Source: Leuconostoc falkenbergense
Lineage (GTDB): Bacteria; Bacillota; Bacilli; Lactobacillales; Lactobacillaceae
Reading direction: 5' to 3'
Length of the DNA stretch: 33,353 bases
Assembly (NCBI RefSeq): GCF_014634805.1
Contig: NZ_BMBS01000024.1
Location: 1-33,353 of the forward strand
The notes below the pieces were generated by a model, which saw only the letters and a program-made list of their open reading frames with translations, was not told where the DNA came from and ran no database searches. Numbering within the stretch: the stretch's first letter is position 1; the number at the start of each line of letters is the position of its first letter. Positions 33,296 through 33,353 of the stretch are shown here, piece after piece. The position numbers and the translations under genes were made by a program.

Positions 33296-33353
33296 TTAAC
33301 CGAACACTGCAAACTGCTGAAAAACCTTTCGTGGTGATTGCCAGTTGAGTGTT
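33296..33353 (-). CDS. IS30-family transposase, last 18 codons
   Basis: The minus-strand frame that enters at the window edge reads TLNWQSPRKVFQQFAVFG and stops at 33296. IS30-type transposases end with a block of the form LN-W/Y-x-[ST]-P-x-x-V/L-F, so the match is good though short. The right inverted repeat should follow between about 33210 and 33295, but I could not fix its outer end. The catalytic part lies outside the window. Confidence 0.65.
   Translation of the reverse strand, partial: TLNWQSPRKVFQQFAVFG

Overview
The window looks like chromosome of a low-GC lactic acid bacterium, most likely Leuconostoc or a close relative. The reasons are AT-rich, Firmicutes-type promoters and ribosome binding sites, a T-box in front of thrS, a type B RNase P RNA, a lysine-riboswitch-controlled acetyl-pathway dap operon, and a 6-phosphogluconolactonase that fits heterofermentative metabolism. 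The genus is inferred from gene content and has not been tested by a search.

Layout. Bases 1-75 are the right end of an IS3-family (IS150-like) element that cuts off a GT2 glycosyltransferase gene. Upstream of that gene on the minus strand lie two unknown two-helix membrane proteins and a flavoprotein of the NADH oxidase family that lacks the usual redox cysteine. Divergent from the flavoprotein is a DyP-type peroxidase. Each of the two divergent promoters carries a PerR-like box. Bases 4306-9348 hold lysA-dapH-deacetylase-dapA-dapB behind one promoter, a lysine riboswitch and a terminator. Bases 9410-11778 hold an XRE regulator, nadV and a small HTH protein, which looks like a nicotinamide-salvage operon.

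Bases 11783-18273 hold dedA, pepF, an AAT-family permease and thrS. The thrS leader is a threonine T-box, and the permease may be read from the same transcript. A 39-residue protein and ftsK follow; the ftsK promoter overlaps a LexA-like box. Next come tRNA-Glu, trmL with an AI-2E-family membrane protein, then pgl and an MFS transporter on the plus strand, and a fused amino-acid ABC binding protein/permease. Bases 27036-31485 form the conserved Firmicutes envelope and recombination block recU-pbp1A-ypsA-gpsB-rnpB. The right end has a FUSC-family membrane protein, an SMR (SugE/Gdx) exporter with a structured leader, and the C-terminus of an IS30-type transposase at the window edge.

Most of the window is core housekeeping sequence. 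The points most worth following up are regulatory or structural: the folded leader of the SMR exporter, the LexA-like box at ftsK, the covarying P4 helix and the (CAA)10 tract of rnpB, the paired PerR-like boxes beside the cysteine-less flavoprotein, and the nadV operon with two DNA-binding proteins. I found no CRISPR array, prophage or obvious defence island.
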